The position numbers and the translations under genes were made by a program. This document shows positions 25,167-33,803 of a stretch of DNA of 64,000 nt, piece by piece. The stretch is from Bacteroidota bacterium. Lineage in GTDB: Bacteria; Bacteroidota; Bacteroidia; B-17B0; Aurantibacillaceae. The stretch is from positions 186,001 to 250,000 of the forward strand of contig JAFDXR010000005.1 of the NCBI GenBank assembly GCA_018267825.1, in the 5' to 3' direction. Positions within the stretch are counted from its first letter, which is position 1. Every line of letters begins with the position of its first letter. The notes below the pieces were generated by a model. The model saw only the letters and a list, made by a program, of their open reading frames with translations. It did no database searches and had not been told where the DNA came from.

Positions 25167-25700
25167 ATGCTCGCATCGGTTAAACAAAATAAATTCCTGT
25201 ACTTCCTCCTTAAAGCAGGAGTTCTGTATACCCTGTGCTACGTTCTTTATGAATTTCTCATAAAACCCTATACGCTGCTCGACGAGAGGTTTATACGTTC
25301 TATCATCAACCAATGCATTTTCCTGTTCAGCCTGCTTGGCTACAAAACCTTTGCCAGTGCAGAAACCAACGACGTGCAGGTTTTTGGTATCGATGGCTCC
25401 AATGGCGTATGGATCGGAGGCCCCTGCAACGGAATTACACTTATTTTTCTTTTTGCAGTGTTTATTGTGGCCTATCCCGGCAACATAAAGAATAAACTGT
25501 GGTTCATTCCCCTCGGAATATTGCTTGTTCACCTCATTAATCTGCTCCGCATTATTTCGCTGGCGCTCATCGCCTTCTATGCTCCCGAATATCTCAACTT
25601 CAATCATACATACACTTTTACATTTCTGGCCTACAGTTTTGTGTTTGGTCTGTGGATGTTATGGGTGAATAAATATGCCAACCCAGCGGCAAAACCATGA
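25167..25700 (+). CDS. xrtF: Exosortase family membrane protease/transpeptidase (XrtF-like)
   Basis: A 177-residue multispanning protein. The three conserved residues of exosortases are all present and well placed: Cys87 in GGPCNGITLIFLF, Arg128 in LLRIISLAL, and His147 in NFNHTYTF. Members recognise a short motif plus hydrophobic tail on secreted proteins at the inner membrane and cleave or transfer the protein. Size and partner gene resemble the XrtF group of Bacteroidota. The neighbouring PID-tail protein is the obvious candidate substrate. The start at 25167 is the only Met before the first membrane segment. The stop overlaps the next start by 4 bp (ATGA). Confidence 0.85.
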   Translation: MLASVKQNKFLYFLLKAGVLYTLCYVLYEFLIKPYTLLDERFIRSIINQCIFLFSLLGYKTFASAETNDVQVFGIDGSNGVWIGGPCNGITLIFLFAVFIVAYPGNIKNKLWFIPLGILLVHLINLLRIISLALIAFYAPEYLNFNHTYTFTFLAYSFVFGLWMLWVNKYANPAAKP

Positions 25701-26209
25701 AAAAGCTTATCCTATACCTGCTTGTACTGTTTGCCGCATTTGCCATTCTCGGGTTTAGCCGAGAGTTTATTTTCGTAAACATCAACAACCAGCTGTATAA
25801 TCTTTACTACGGCTACAATGATGCGCCAATCCCCGCTTCACTCCATTTTATAACGGCTTACAGTTACGAAACTCTGTATTATGCCAAATACCCGCTCACT
25901 ATCCTTTACGCCGTCCTCTATTTTTTAACCACTTACCTTGCTGTGAGGTATATGACTGCTGATAAAAAATTTGGCCGTTGGGCTGTGTATATTTATGCAT
26001 TATTGCTAATATTGTCGGGCATTGTAATGGCATGGGGTTATTTTGTAAATCACCGCCTCGACAATGAAGAATACAGTTTTAGCCGGTGGGTTATGGGTAT
26101 TGCCCAGTCTCCTTTGGTGGCGTTCTTTTTACTGGCGTCATCCGGTTTATACACACATCTGAATACAACAAAACAATCGCCATATGAAAAAAGAGACCGA
26201 GATCTTTAA
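25697..26209 (+). CDS. Exosortase-associated membrane protein
   Basis: A 170-residue protein with about four membrane segments (residues 4-22, 66-84, 95-115, 132-150). The first loop carries [24 protein letters not shown]. Order, size and topology match the small membrane protein that accompanies XrtF-type exosortases (exosortase F-associated family); I did not find a catalytic motif. Overlap with the exosortase by 4 bp, and with glyA by 26 bp, shows it belongs to the same transcript. Probable role: assembly or substrate presentation for the exosortase. Confidence 0.72.
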   Translation: MKKLILYLLVLFAAFAILGFSREFIFVNINNQLYNLYYGYNDAPIPASLHFITAYSYETLYYAKYPLTILYAVLYFLTTYLAVRYMTADKKFGRWAVYIYALLLILSGIVMAWGYFVNHRLDNEEYSFSRWVMGIAQSPLVAFFLLASSGLYTHLNTTKQSPYEKRDRDL

Positions 26210-27458
26210 ATTAATCCGCGAAGAGAAAGAACGCCAGACCCGTGGCATTGAACTCATTGCTTCCGAAAATTATGTCAGCGACCAGGTTATGAAAGCCATG
26301 GGAAGTGTGCTGACCAATAAATATGCTGAAGGATTGCCGAACAAACGCTATTATGGCGGCTGCGAAGTAGTTGATAAAGTAGAACAACTCGCCATTGACC
26401 GTGCTAAAGCACTTTTTGGTGCCGAATGGGTAAACGTACAACCGCACTCCGGTGCCCAGGCAAATGCAGCCGTGATGCTGGCCTGCCTCAAACCAGGCGA
26501 TACTATTCTCGGCTTCAACCTCAGTCATGGCGGCCACCTCACGCATGGTTCTCCTGTAAACTTTTCAGGTAAATTATACCGCGCCACGTTTTATGGCGTA
26601 GAAGAAAAAACAGGTCGTATCAACTACGATGTTGTTGAAAGTACCGCCAAACAAGAAAAACCGAAAATGATCATCTGCGGTGCTTCGGCCTATAGCCGCG
26701 ACTGGGACTATGAGCGCCTCCGGAAAATTGCAGATTCAGTTGGTGCCCTTTTGTTAGCCGACATTTCGCATCCGAGCGGACTCATCGCCAAAGGCATTCT
26801 CAACGATCCGCTACCGCACTGCCATATCGTAACCACCACAACACATAAAACACTTCGTGGTCCGCGCGGTGGTATGATTATGATGGGTAAGGATTTCATT
26901 AACCCATGGGGTGAGAAAACACCTAAAGGTGAACCTAAGATGATGAGTGCGATCCTGGATTCAGGCGTATTCCCCGGCACACAGGGTGGCCCTCTGGAAC
27001 ACGTTATCGCTGCCAAAGCCGTGGCTTATGGTGAGGCTCTCACCGACGAGTATATGCTCTACTGCGTGCAGGTAATTAAAAATGCACAGGTAATCGCCAA
27101 AGGCCTTGTAGAAAAAGGTTACAAAATTATTTCGGGTGGTACTGACAACCATTGTATGCTGATCGATCTCCGCAACAAAAACATATCCGGCAAAGATGCT
27201 GAAAAGGCGCTGGGAGAAGCGGATATCACCGTGAACAAAAACATGGTACCATTTGATGATAAATCTCCGTTCGTGACCTCCGGTATCCGTATCGGAACAC
27301 CGGCAATCACCAGCCGTGGACTCAAAGAAAAAGATTGCGTTAAAGTTGTTGAACTGATTGATGCCGCGCTCAAAAATAAAGACAATGTAAAAGAGCTGGC
27401 CAAAATCAGAAAAAAAGTAAATACAATGATGGAGAAATTTCCATTGTTCAAAGATTAA
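26184..27458 (+). CDS. glyA: Serine hydroxymethyltransferase
   Basis: A 424-residue PLP enzyme converting serine and tetrahydrofolate to glycine and 5,10-methylene-THF. Signatures are IELIASENY near 25, [15 protein letters not shown] near 50, and the PLP lysine in [14 protein letters not shown] near 230. Length is normal. Its start lies inside the end of the exosortase-partner gene (26 bp overlap), an unusual setting for a housekeeping gene that couples one-carbon metabolism to the sorting genes at least at the transcript level. A terminator follows at 27480. Confidence 0.97.
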   Translation: MKKETEIFKLIREEKERQTRGIELIASENYVSDQVMKAMGSVLTNKYAEGLPNKRYYGGCEVVDKVEQLAIDRAKALFGAEWVNVQPHSGAQANAAVMLACLKPGDTILGFNLSHGGHLTHGSPVNFSGKLYRATFYGVEEKTGRINYDVVESTAKQEKPKMIICGASAYSRDWDYERLRKIADSVGALLLADISHPSGLIAKGILNDPLPHCHIVTTTTHKTLRGPRGGMIMMGKDFINPWGEKTPKGEPKMMSAILDSGVFPGTQGGPLEHVIAAKAVAYGEALTDEYMLYCVQVIKNAQVIAKGLVEKGYKIISGGTDNHCMLIDLRNKNISGKDAEKALGEADITVNKNMVPFDDKSPFVTSGIRIGTPAITSRGLKEKDCVKVVELIDAALKNKDNVKELAKIRKKVNTMMEKFPLFKD

Positions 27459-27479
27459 TCCATCATTACCCTGTTTCGG

Positions 27480-27513
27480 AAACGCCTTCCGCTTTGGCGG
27501 ATGGCGTTTTTTT
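27480..27513 (+). terminator. Intrinsic terminator after glyA, overlapping the next start codon
   Basis: Stem of about 12 bp with one T-T mismatch (arms 27480-27492 and 27497-27509), loop TTTG, and a seven-T run to 27513. The ATG at 27501 assigned to the outer-membrane protein sits inside the 3' arm. Confidence 0.8.
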
Positions 27514-28610
27514 ATAAGCCAATATTGAAAACCCGGTTCACAATAATCTGCGTATTTATGAGCTGGCTGGCACAGGCCCAGCTCCTTCAGCCCGATACGA
27601 GCAAACGGGTTAACTTCCTGGTGATTCCGGTCATTTTCACAGGCCCTGAAACCAACTGGGCATTTGGAGCCTCAGCATCCATGGCCTTCAAAACAACGCA
27701 CAAAAACGATTCGCTGACCCGCACGTCCATTATCCAGGCACTTGGCATTTATACACTGAATAAACAGTACATCGGTGGACTTGATGCCACGATTTATTTT
27801 CCGAAAGAACGTTTCATTTTATATTCCAATGTCTCTTACAGTTATTTCCCTGATAAATTCTGGGGAGTGGGTCCATACACGAAACCCGCTGATATTGAGC
27901 GATACAGTACCTCGCAGCTCGGATTCTCTGCACACCTGAAACATAAAGTCTGGAAACGCCTTTTTATAGGTGCCCTGTGTGATGTAAAACACGTATATGA
28001 TTTCAGGTATTGGGAACACGGGAATATCGACACCAATGCAATTCCCGGAAAACAACCTTACAATCTTGTGGGGGGCGGTTTAAGCATAAGCTACGACACA
28101 CGCAACAGCTCATTTTATCCCACCCGGGGGTATTTTATACAGACGCAATGCATCAACTATGGTTCTTACTTCGGATCAGATTACAACATGGTGAAATGGA
28201 TGGCAGAAGCCAGATACTTTAAGCAAATTCATACAAACATTATTTCAGCCACGCAACTTTTCAGCGTTGTCAATAATGGCACAGTCCCTCTGAAATCACT
28301 GGCTATGCTCGGTGGTTCCGATAACCTGCGTGGTTTTTACCAGGGTCGTTTTCGGGATCAGGTTTACATCAGTCTCGTGAGCGAATTACGCTTCCCTGTA
28401 AATGAGATGATCGGGTTCACACTTTTCGGTGGAGCGGGAAACGTAAGCCATAGCCTGAACAGCTGGCGAACGGATCAGTTAAAGTACAGTTATGGTGCCG
28501 GTATACGCCTGGCCATTCGTCCCAAAGACAGACTCAACCTGAGAATTGACTATGGCTATTCCGACAAAAACAACAAAGGATTGTATTTTACCATCGGAGA
28601 AGCATTCTAA
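27501..28610 (+). CDS. Outer-membrane beta-barrel protein of the D15/Omp85 surface antigen type, without POTRA
   Basis: A 369-residue secreted protein. The signal peptide ends at SWLAQAQ. The remainder is rich in amphipathic strands with aromatic girdles (FILYSNVSYSYFPDKFWGVG, GGGLSISYDTRNSSFYPTRG) and contains the LRGFYQGRF motif near 275 that Omp85 barrels carry in strand 6/loop 6. It ends in Phe. There is no room for POTRA repeats, so it is a barrel-only surface antigen, not BamA. The ATG at 27501 lies within the upstream terminator; the TTG at 27525 would also give a full signal peptide and may be the true start. Confidence 0.82.
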   Translation: MAFFYKPILKTRFTIICVFMSWLAQAQLLQPDTSKRVNFLVIPVIFTGPETNWAFGASASMAFKTTHKNDSLTRTSIIQALGIYTLNKQYIGGLDATIYFPKERFILYSNVSYSYFPDKFWGVGPYTKPADIERYSTSQLGFSAHLKHKVWKRLFIGALCDVKHVYDFRYWEHGNIDTNAIPGKQPYNLVGGGLSISYDTRNSSFYPTRGYFIQTQCINYGSYFGSDYNMVKWMAEARYFKQIHTNIISATQLFSVVNNGTVPLKSLAMLGGSDNLRGFYQGRFRDQVYISLVSELRFPVNEMIGFTLFGGAGNVSHSLNSWRTDQLKYSYGAGIRLAIRPKDRLNLRIDYGYSDKNNKGLYFTIGEAF

Positions 28611-28626
28611 GCTGAATTTCAAATAA

Positions 28627-28655
28627 AAAAGCCCCCGCTAAATACGGAGGCTTTT
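28627..28655. terminator. Bidirectional terminator between convergent genes
   Basis: AAAAGCCCCCG and CGGAGGCTTTT form a stem with one C-A mismatch around a CTAAATA loop. It has T-runs on both strands and serves the outer-membrane protein gene on the plus strand and the small membrane protein gene on the minus strand. Confidence 0.75.
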
Positions 28656-28672
28656 CAAAATAAACTGGTTGA

Positions 28673-29134
28673 TTACATAGGCGATGTAGCCTGCAGAGAT
28701 TGCAGATCGCGTTTATATTCGGCAGTTTTAACCCAGTACACAATCCACAATACCAGGCCGCCAAGACTGGCTAAAAAACCTAGGAAAGGAATCCAACCGC
28801 AGCAGTTACAGATACACATGGCCAAACCAATGGAATAAGCCGGTTTTTCTTCTTTACAAGGTAGTTGCCTTGAATCGTATTCCGCTTTAATAGACTCCGC
28901 AATACGCTGAACCATAATAAAGTTCCAGACAATATTGAAAAGCGGAATGAACATCAGCCACACCTGGCCCGGAGGCATTTTCTGATTTTCAGGACGCACC
29001 GCTTTAAGGGTATTTTGAAGATTAATCAGGTAAAAAATAACCGGAATTAATCCGATAATAACAGCCACCAATACAATGGCTATAATGGCACCTGCTGCCA
29101 TACCAGAATCATAAGAATCGTAAGAGTTGTACAT
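28673..29134 (-). CDS. Small membrane protein, unknown function
   Basis: A 153-residue protein with a Tyr/Ser-rich start (MYNSYDSYDSG), a first hydrophobic segment (AIIAIVLVAVIIGLIPVIFYLI), then PENQKMPPGQVWLMFIPLFNIVWNFIMVQRI and a last segment in FLGFLASLGGLVLWIVYWV. Three cysteines cluster at CICNCC between segments. The PGQVWL-FIPLFN-W stretch is a pattern I have seen in Bacteroidota hypothetical membrane proteins but cannot name. Separated by terminators from both neighbours' ends. Confidence 0.7.
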   Translation of the reverse strand: MYNSYDSYDSGMAAGAIIAIVLVAVIIGLIPVIFYLINLQNTLKAVRPENQKMPPGQVWLMFIPLFNIVWNFIMVQRIAESIKAEYDSRQLPCKEEKPAYSIGLAMCICNCCGWIPFLGFLASLGGLVLWIVYWVKTAEYKRDLQSLQATSPM

Positions 29135-29178
29135 ATTTTGTTTTTTTTAAGTTTTACTAATATAAGATTTTCACTGTA

Positions 29179-29652
29179 TTATTTCATGTGTTTTAGGTTG
29201 GCAGCATACATTGCGATAAAGGCGATAGTAACAACTGCATCAAAATACCCACCACGATAAATATTTATTATCATGAGTAAAATATTGACAGTCGTATAAA
29301 CATAAAAACCAACCTTTTTCTGTTTCCACATTTTGGCAACACCAAAAATTGACACACCATAGGCCAACATAAATCCGCCCATTATGACAGCAAACTTACC
29401 TTCGCCAATATTCAGCAATTGATTCATTGCTTCAATTTGCTCAGCACTCACTTTCGCCATCTGATCATCGTTCACAAAATTCTGCACCGCTTCAAAAATA
29501 AATCCGCTGAAACATAATGCAAGAAGTGCCAGTAAACTGAGTAAAATTTCCCAAATCAAACTCAAAACACATAAGACAGTCAAAAATGATGGTCGCTTAT
29601 TAGACCTAACCTCATCTATATCTGCTGTTTGTTTACTTTCCAATGATTCCAT
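29179..29652 (-). CDS. Small membrane protein, unknown function
   Basis: A 157-residue protein with an acidic N-terminus (about 22 residues) and four hydrophobic segments, the first in FLTVLCVLSLIWEILLSLLALLALCFSGF, the last two near VYTTVNILLMIINIY and VVTIAFIAMYAANL. A short amphipathic acidic helix (NDDQMAKVSAEQIEAMNQLL) lies between segments 1 and 2. No family recognised. It forms a set with the flanking genes at 28673 and 29715, all small membrane proteins on the same strand with similar size. Confidence 0.68.
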   Translation of the reverse strand: MESLESKQTADIDEVRSNKRPSFLTVLCVLSLIWEILLSLLALLALCFSGFIFEAVQNFVNDDQMAKVSAEQIEAMNQLLNIGEGKFAVIMGGFMLAYGVSIFGVAKMWKQKKVGFYVYTTVNILLMIINIYRGGYFDAVVTIAFIAMYAANLKHMK

Positions 29653-29666
29653 TTACATTCCTTTAG

Positions 29667-29702
29667 ACAAAAAAAGCCCCACAAAATGCGGGGCTTTTTT
29701 GT
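29667..29702. terminator. Bidirectional terminator
   Basis: ACAAAAAAAGCCCC pairs with GGGGCTTTTTTGT around an ACAAAATGC loop. On the minus strand it ends the transcript of the gene at 29715-30086, separating it from the gene at 29179-29652. Confidence 0.88.
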
Positions 29703-29714
29703 ACGATTAAAATA

Positions 29715-30086
29715 TTAGTGCATTTGGGTTGTATCCATTGCATTTTTCAGTTCTTCCATGTGAACATTTAAAGAATCCTGAAGATTTTCAAGGCCACCTA
29801 CCATAGCAGAAGCTGCACTGGCGATTTTGTAGATCCAGAAAATAGCTAATCCTAAAGCAACAATGTTTAAAATGATACCGGTAATCATCATTCCTTTGCT
29901 TGGGTTACCACCATTTTTAGCCATAAAGAAAGCAACAAGGCTTAAAATAAGGCCCACAAGAGCCAGCCACCATGCTGCAGCTCCTATCAGAGGGATAATT
30001 GACCATACGAGGGCTACAATCCCGATAACCATACCTGCGATACCAAGGCCTTTGCCTTTCGTACTTGTTGTTGTTGTTTGTTCCAT
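29715..30086 (-). CDS. DUF4190-like small membrane protein
   Basis: A 123-residue protein with a Thr-rich N-terminus, then two long glycine/alanine-rich hydrophobic segments: GLGIAGMVIGIVALVWSIIP continued by WWLALVGLILSLVAFFMA, and GMMITGIILNIVALGLAIFWIY. The KGMMITGIILN pattern resembles the DUF4190/DUF4352-neighbour type of bacterial membrane proteins. The C-terminal 35 residues are an acidic amphipathic helix (LENLQDSLNVHMEELKNAMD). Function unknown. A promoter-like sequence lies upstream at 30149-30176. Confidence 0.7.
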   Translation of the reverse strand: MEQTTTTSTKGKGLGIAGMVIGIVALVWSIIPLIGAAAWWLALVGLILSLVAFFMAKNGGNPSKGMMITGIILNIVALGLAIFWIYKIASAASAMVGGLENLQDSLNVHMEELKNAMDTTQMH

Positions 30087-30148
30087 AGTTTGTTTTTTTA
30101 GTTTTAAAATTTATTTTTCGTAAAACAAGAACATTTTTGCCTTTTAAA

Positions 30149-30176
30149 CAAATTTAACGTGATTAGTTATTAACAA
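30149..30176 (-). promoter_or_regulatory. Promoter-like sequence upstream of the DUF4190-like gene
   Basis: Minus-strand TTG (30174-30176), 17 bp, TAAATTTG (30149-30156). The leader to the ATG at 30086 would be about 55-60 nt and is very A/T-rich. Confidence 0.4.
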
Positions 30177-30218
30177 TCATCTATTAATTCATTGATTTCG
30201 AATACACTTTTTTATCAT

Positions 30219-31949
30219 TCATCTACTCATACCATACTGCCAGTTTTTGGCATTTTGAGCCTCTTCCGGCGATAATGTCGTTTTTGCACGAAGTCGTATC
30301 ACATCAAAATAACGCTGTTCCTGCACCTTTTTCAATTCCACTTCCTTCAGTTTTCCTCCAGATTGAACCATCAGAAAAACAGCTTCTGCTGCAAAATAAT
30401 TTAACCATTCATCCAGGTCATTTTTTAAACTGTAACCATTCACCGAAAGAATATCATCCCCTATTCCAATGCCTGCATCCCAGGCCGGGGAACCAGGTGC
30501 CACCATACTTACCTTACGTATCAGACCGTGCTCTGTCGTTTTAAATCCAAAATCACGTTCTGCCGGATGTACACCCGGAACCTTCACCATATCGAGTCCT
30601 ACGAAATCGAAACAGGCCTTCAGTTGCGGTTCATAGCTCTGCGTTCCATACACGATATCCGAAAAGAAAGACTGCAGGGAAATACCTGCCATCTCTTCAC
30701 AAATAGAAATTACATCCGATTCGCTGTAGCCTTTATTTTGTTTGCCATAATCTGTGTATAACTTTCTGCAAACATCACTCAATGCGTGCTTTCCGCCGCT
30801 ATATTTTCGGATCATGACATCAAGCATGAATGCCACAAGGTTCCCTTCGTCGTAAATAGATGTTTTGCGGTATGGCGCTCCCGGCACATAACCATCCAGC
30901 CATGTATCCCAGCTACTGGCAGCCACCGACAAATTGAAACGCCCGTAATTGTGAAAATGCTTCAGCAAACGTTCTTCCAGCGTATCATAATACTGCTCAT
31001 CCGTAAAAACACCTGAGGCCCACAACATCAGGTCGCCGTAGTAAGTTGTGAAACCTTCATATACATAACCCGTACGCGCATAATTTTCTTTTGTAAAATC
31101 ATACGGCAGCATTTCTGCCGGCCGGATGTATTTGATGTTCCAGGTATGAAATAATTCGTGCGACGATACACCCAGAAAATCTTCGTAAGTCTTTCCACGG
31201 TTTAAGGCATAACCCGGCCCCAGTGCAATAACAGTCGACTTCTGATGCTCTACGCCATGGTAAAATTTATATGGTAAAATCTGGAAAAGAAAATGGTATT
31301 CATTTACAGGTATACTACCCCAAAAGCGAAGCTGTGTCTCTGTAAATGCGACAAAGTCCTTTTTTATTCTTTCCATATCAGGTTTGCACTCCCCCTGAAA
31401 ATGCAACCAGAATTTTACACCGCCACATTCGTAGTAATCACTTTGCAAGCGGCTGCCTGCCATGAAAGGACTATCGGCCAGTTCATCAAAATGAGCGGCA
31501 GTAAGTTTATGCACCTCAATTTGCAGCGAACCTGCCACCTTATAGTTTGCAGGCACATCAAGCTCTATAACATGCTTCTCTTGCATACGCTCAGGCACAT
31601 ACATGCACAGATGTACAGGGTTTACGTATAGCTGCGTATCATCGGCATAACAGGAGCCTGCATTAATTTCAGACGTAAAATAACTGTAGCTTACCTTCAC
31701 TGTTTTTACACCTTTCGTCTGAAATACCCAACGATCCTTAGTTTCTTTGGCATATAGCAGTTCCTTCCCGCTTTCGTCAAATGCCTTTAATGCTTTTATA
31801 TTTTTAGCGAAATTGCCGAGTTCATAGCGTCCGGGTCTCCAGGCTGGAAGCTGCAAGGCCAGTGCATCAGATGCAACGGCATCAATGCACATTTCAACAT
31901 CAATGTAATGCGATGAAGCTTGCTGAACAGAAAGTTTATAAGAGATCAT
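30219..31949 (-). CDS. M61 family metallopeptidase with PDZ domain
   Basis: A 576-residue protein of the glycyl-aminopeptidase-like M61 family. The N-terminal beta domain contains LQLPAWRPGRYELGNFAKNI, diagnostic of the family. The zinc motif HELFH (in SSHELFHTWNIKYIRP) lies near residue 265, and the third ligand is expected in YEGFTTYYGDL. A PDZ domain occupies about 455-540 (PGSPAWDAGIGIGDDILSVNGY). There is no obvious signal peptide on the ATG chosen, so it may act in the cytoplasm, as many Bacteroidota members seem to. Transcribed alone, divergent from the TPR gene. Confidence 0.92.
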   Translation of the reverse strand: MISYKLSVQQASSHYIDVEMCIDAVASDALALQLPAWRPGRYELGNFAKNIKALKAFDESGKELLYAKETKDRWVFQTKGVKTVKVSYSYFTSEINAGSCYADDTQLYVNPVHLCMYVPERMQEKHVIELDVPANYKVAGSLQIEVHKLTAAHFDELADSPFMAGSRLQSDYYECGGVKFWLHFQGECKPDMERIKKDFVAFTETQLRFWGSIPVNEYHFLFQILPYKFYHGVEHQKSTVIALGPGYALNRGKTYEDFLGVSSHELFHTWNIKYIRPAEMLPYDFTKENYARTGYVYEGFTTYYGDLMLWASGVFTDEQYYDTLEERLLKHFHNYGRFNLSVAASSWDTWLDGYVPGAPYRKTSIYDEGNLVAFMLDVMIRKYSGGKHALSDVCRKLYTDYGKQNKGYSESDVISICEEMAGISLQSFFSDIVYGTQSYEPQLKACFDFVGLDMVKVPGVHPAERDFGFKTTEHGLIRKVSMVAPGSPAWDAGIGIGDDILSVNGYSLKNDLDEWLNYFAAEAVFLMVQSGGKLKEVELKKVQEQRYFDVIRLRAKTTLSPEEAQNAKNWQYGMSR

Positions 31950-32031
31950 ATTGAGTAAAAATTTACTGGTTTCGTAATAATCGTTTTCATTACTTCAGGC
32001 GTAAATTTAATTATTTATCTTTAGCCTCTTC

Positions 32032-33117
32032 ATGCGCTTTACGGTTGTATTCATATTTCTTTGCCTGGGTATTCGGGCGCAGAGCAGCGACTCACTGATC
32101 CATGAAATCATGCAGGTGGCCAGCGACACAGAGCGCGTCAACCTGCTTTACAAAACGGGGTTTGATCTCCGGAATACAGACCCGGCACATGCCTATCGCC
32201 TTGCCCGGGCCTGTGAACACGAGGCACTTTTATCGAACAGTAAAAAACACCTGGCAAAAAGTTACAACCTGCTCGGTATTTTATTTTATAAGCGTTCCGA
32301 CTACACAAAAGCCCTTCAGTACCACCGCCGCGCCCTGCAACTCCGTGAAGAAATTCAGGACAAACTGGGAATTGCCATCAGCGAAACCAATCTTGGAAAC
32401 ATATACACAGACCTGCTTTATTTCAGACTTGCCGAGAATTCATATCTCGATGCTCTGAAACAGTACAAAGAACTTGACAATACGCTTCAAACTGCCAAAT
32501 GCCTGATTAACCTGGGGGTGCTGAAACATGAGCAGAAACAAAATATACCGGCTATTCATAATTTCAAAGAAGCCCTGAAGCTTGGCAACAGCATCGGTGA
32601 TTATGAGATTCTGGCTATATGCAACAGCAACATCGGTGAGTTAATGGCTGAACAAGGTCTTCTGGATACGGCCCTGCTTTATACCGAAGAAGGGCTCAAA
32701 ATGCGCAACATGCTCGACAATGAAGTGGAAGTTGCCGACAGTTACCTCAACATGGCGCATATTTTCACCTTGCAAAAACGCTATAGCGAAGCTGAGAACT
32801 ACCTGGGGCTCGCAGAAAAAATTGCACATGATTATGATTACACGCAAGCAAGGCTGATATTATATAAACTCAAAGCCGAGCTGTATCACGACACCAAAAA
32901 CCCTGATAAAGCGTATCTTTACCTGCAAAAACACTATAGCCTAAAAGACAGTCTGCAGAATCTTGAGAAAGAGACCATGGTGCTGCTGGATGAAGAAACC
33001 CCGGAAACTACTTATGAAACCGGGCATGCAAAACCCGCAGGAAATACATGGTTACTTATTTCATGTATTGCGTGCCTGTTCCTTGTGCCATTTATTTTAT
33101 TCCGATATAAACGATGA
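32032..33117 (+). CDS. Secreted TPR protein with C-terminal membrane anchor
   Basis: A 361-residue protein: signal peptide (ending GIRAQ), about six TPR units between residues 60 and 310 (for example [29 protein letters not shown]), and a C-terminal hydrophobic segment ([18 protein letters not shown]) followed by RYKR. The layout is that of the sensor part of Bacteroidota TPR-histidine kinases or TPR-LuxR proteins, but no catalytic or DNA-binding domain follows: the protein ends four residues after the membrane segment. It may be a scaffold or a truncated sensor. Overlaps the SUI1-like gene by 4 bp. Confidence 0.8.
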   Translation: MRFTVVFIFLCLGIRAQSSDSLIHEIMQVASDTERVNLLYKTGFDLRNTDPAHAYRLARACEHEALLSNSKKHLAKSYNLLGILFYKRSDYTKALQYHRRALQLREEIQDKLGIAISETNLGNIYTDLLYFRLAENSYLDALKQYKELDNTLQTAKCLINLGVLKHEQKQNIPAIHNFKEALKLGNSIGDYEILAICNSNIGELMAEQGLLDTALLYTEEGLKMRNMLDNEVEVADSYLNMAHIFTLQKRYSEAENYLGLAEKIAHDYDYTQARLILYKLKAELYHDTKNPDKAYLYLQKHYSLKDSLQNLEKETMVLLDEETPETTYETGHAKPAGNTWLLISCIACLFLVPFILFRYKR

Positions 33118-33455
33118 GTAAAAAAGAAAAAAACAGGGTCAATGTCGTGTATTCAACAAACCCTAATTTTCAATATGAAGCCGAAAATACCGAGGAACAA
33201 ACAACCCTTCCTCCGGCTCAGCAGAATCTGAAAATTTTCCTCGACAGAATAGGTGGCGGCAAAATGGTGAGCCGTATCAATGGATTTGTTGGTACTGATC
33301 AGGACCTGGAAAGCCTGGCGAAAATACTGAAACAAAAATGTGGCGTAGGTGGCAATGCCAAGGACGGAGAAATTCTGATCCAGGGCGATAACCGCGACAA
33401 GTTGCTTGATATACTCGGCAAAGCAGGCTATAAAGCAAAAAAAGCAGGAGGGTAA
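33114..33455 (+). CDS. yciH: SUI1/YciH-type translation initiation factor
   Basis: A 113-residue eIF1-like protein. After an acidic linker of about 35 residues comes the SUI1 fold with [53 protein letters not shown] and a final GYKAKKAGG, matching bacterial YciH. It may influence start-codon selection on the ribosome. The start overlaps the TPR gene (ATGA). The stop codon lies in the loop of a terminator-like hairpin. Confidence 0.9.
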   Translation: MSKKEKNRVNVVYSTNPNFQYEAENTEEQTTLPPAQQNLKIFLDRIGGGKMVSRINGFVGTDQDLESLAKILKQKCGVGGNAKDGEILIQGDNRDKLLDILGKAGYKAKKAGG

Positions 33456-33466
33456 CTCCTGCTTCT
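33442..33466 (+). terminator. Terminator-like hairpin spanning the yciH stop codon
   Basis: AAGCAGGAG (33442-33450) pairs perfectly with CTCCTGCTT (33456-33464); the GGTAA loop holds the TAA stop. The T-run is short (CTTCTT), so termination efficiency is uncertain. Confidence 0.55.
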
Positions 33467-33499
33467 TAAATCTACCCTTGCCACTCAAGGGGCGCCGCC

Positions 33500-33799
33500 C
33501 TACTTCTTGTTTTTCAGTTTTTCGTATTCGCGTTCAATGCTCGAGTGTTTATTGTAAAACACATAAGCACTCAGAAAATTCATCATCAGGCCTACACCCC
33601 ACCCCAGCATTGAAAAAATGGGCCACGGAATAGCACTATATTCATCATTCTCCGAAAGTCTCTCATCAGAAAACCACCAGATTCCCCAGAAAAAAGCATT
33701 GATAACAATATAAGCAGCGAGATGTTTTTTAAATCCCACACGTTTGCGGGCAATACGCCATAATTCCTGATCAGCGATGTTTTGATTTTCCATGTTCAC
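33500..33799 (-). CDS. 2TM domain protein
   Basis: A 99-residue protein of the Bacteroidota 2TM-domain family: an N-terminal charged helix (LWRIARKRVGFKKHLAAYIVINAFFWGIWWF), a polar loop, a second hydrophobic segment (WPIFSMLGWGVGLMMNFLSAYVFY) and a basic end. The family is often found with LytTR or winged-helix regulators and is thought to be a membrane signalling adaptor; no activity is known. Last gene of a four-gene minus-strand operon, 4 bp after the regulator gene. Confidence 0.85.
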   Translation of the reverse strand: MNMENQNIADQELWRIARKRVGFKKHLAAYIVINAFFWGIWWFSDERLSENDEYSAIPWPIFSMLGWGVGLMMNFLSAYVFYNKHSSIEREYEKLKNKK

Positions 33800-33803
33800 G
33801 TAT

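Noticed and set aside
25137-25607. 156-codon open frame on the minus strand across the exosortase gene
   Set aside because: The plus-strand frame has the conserved exosortase residues; the antisense frame is rich in Lys/Asn/Cys without pattern and its 3' end lies in the terminator.
32032-33117. Truncated TPR histidine kinase pseudogene
   Set aside because: The gene ends cleanly with a membrane anchor and overlaps yciH by 4 bp in a normal coupled arrangement; no kinase remnants follow.
33477-33492. CCCTTG-CCACT-CAAGGG hairpin as terminator of the 2TM operon
   Set aside because: The stem is short and no T-run follows on either strand; it may be chance.
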